The position numbers were made by a program, and so were the translations under genes. A DNA stretch of 14,548 nt from JAUVKA01 sp964465145 (GTDB lineage Bacteria; Bacteroidota; Bacteroidia; Bacteroidales; UBA12481): assembly GCA_964465145.1 (NCBI GenBank), contig CAYXJR010000096.1:1-14548 (forward strand), in the 5' to 3' direction. The notes under the pieces were generated by a model. That model saw only the letters and a list, made by a program, of their open reading frames with translations, was not told where the DNA came from and searched no databases. Shown piece after piece: positions 14,468 through 14,548 of the stretch; positions within the stretch are counted from its first letter, which is position 1, and every line of letters starts with the position of its first letter.

Positions 14468-14548
14468 TTAAAATACGATGCCGATTGTCTCTTTATTAGT
14501 ATCTTATCAATAATATTCGTGTAATTCTTGGCAAAAGTTTAATAATTC

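Noticed and set aside
1..14548. Insertion sequences, CRISPR arrays, tRNA or rRNA genes
   Set aside because: No regularly spaced repeats, transposase-like frames, terminal inverted repeats or cloverleaf-like segments were recognised by eye.

Overview
The window looks like chromosomal DNA from a member of the Bacteroidota. The evidence is a trpEGDCFBA operon in the order usual for that phylum, TAnnTTTG-type promoter -7 boxes, the near absence of strong Shine-Dalgarno sites, tandem 6-bladed beta-propeller proteins, and an M3 peptidase exported as a lipoprotein. No rRNA, tRNA, CRISPR array, insertion sequence or integrase was seen.

Layout. (1) Positions 1-2083, plus strand, visibly AT-rich: the tail of one 6-bladed beta-propeller protein, a complete second one, then two small secreted proteins with the same six-cysteine pattern. 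The second small protein has its signal peptide out of frame with its ATG by one base. (2) Positions 2143-8576, minus strand: the full tryptophan operon trpE-trpG-trpD-trpC-trpF-trpB-trpA, tightly packed, with junction overlaps of 4, 11 and 8 bases at C/F, F/B and B/A. (3) Positions 8601-8759, minus strand: a compact control region for that operon. It holds a promoter, a 19-residue leader peptide with three consecutive Trp codons, and an intrinsic terminator ending one base before the longest trpE frame. This is a ribosome-mediated attenuator. (4) Positions 9047-9148: a 33-residue Lys-rich single-span membrane protein, followed by a perfect AT-rich inverted repeat. (5) Positions 9308-12248, plus strand: a class I SAM methyltransferase and a Dcp-like M3 metallopeptidase lipoprotein, then a long hairpin. 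(6) Positions 12392-14377, plus strand: a leucine-rich-repeat protein with a Cys/Gly-then-hydrophobic-then-basic C-terminus, followed six bases later by a CPBP-family (glutamic-type) intramembrane protease. (7) The last 170 bases hold only a short minus-strand open stretch that may be the tail of a decayed gene.

How they work together. The seven trp enzymes carry chorismate to tryptophan. Supply is set by feedback on TrpE (LLES-x10-S motif present) and by the leader attenuator. The propeller/Cys-rich cluster looks like a secreted or surface module of unknown role. The LRR/CPBP pair has the form of a substrate with a C-terminal sorting signal next to its processing protease; that link is inferred from adjacency and motif layout only. 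The most interesting items are the attenuator, the paired Cys-rich peptides, and the LRR/CPBP pair.
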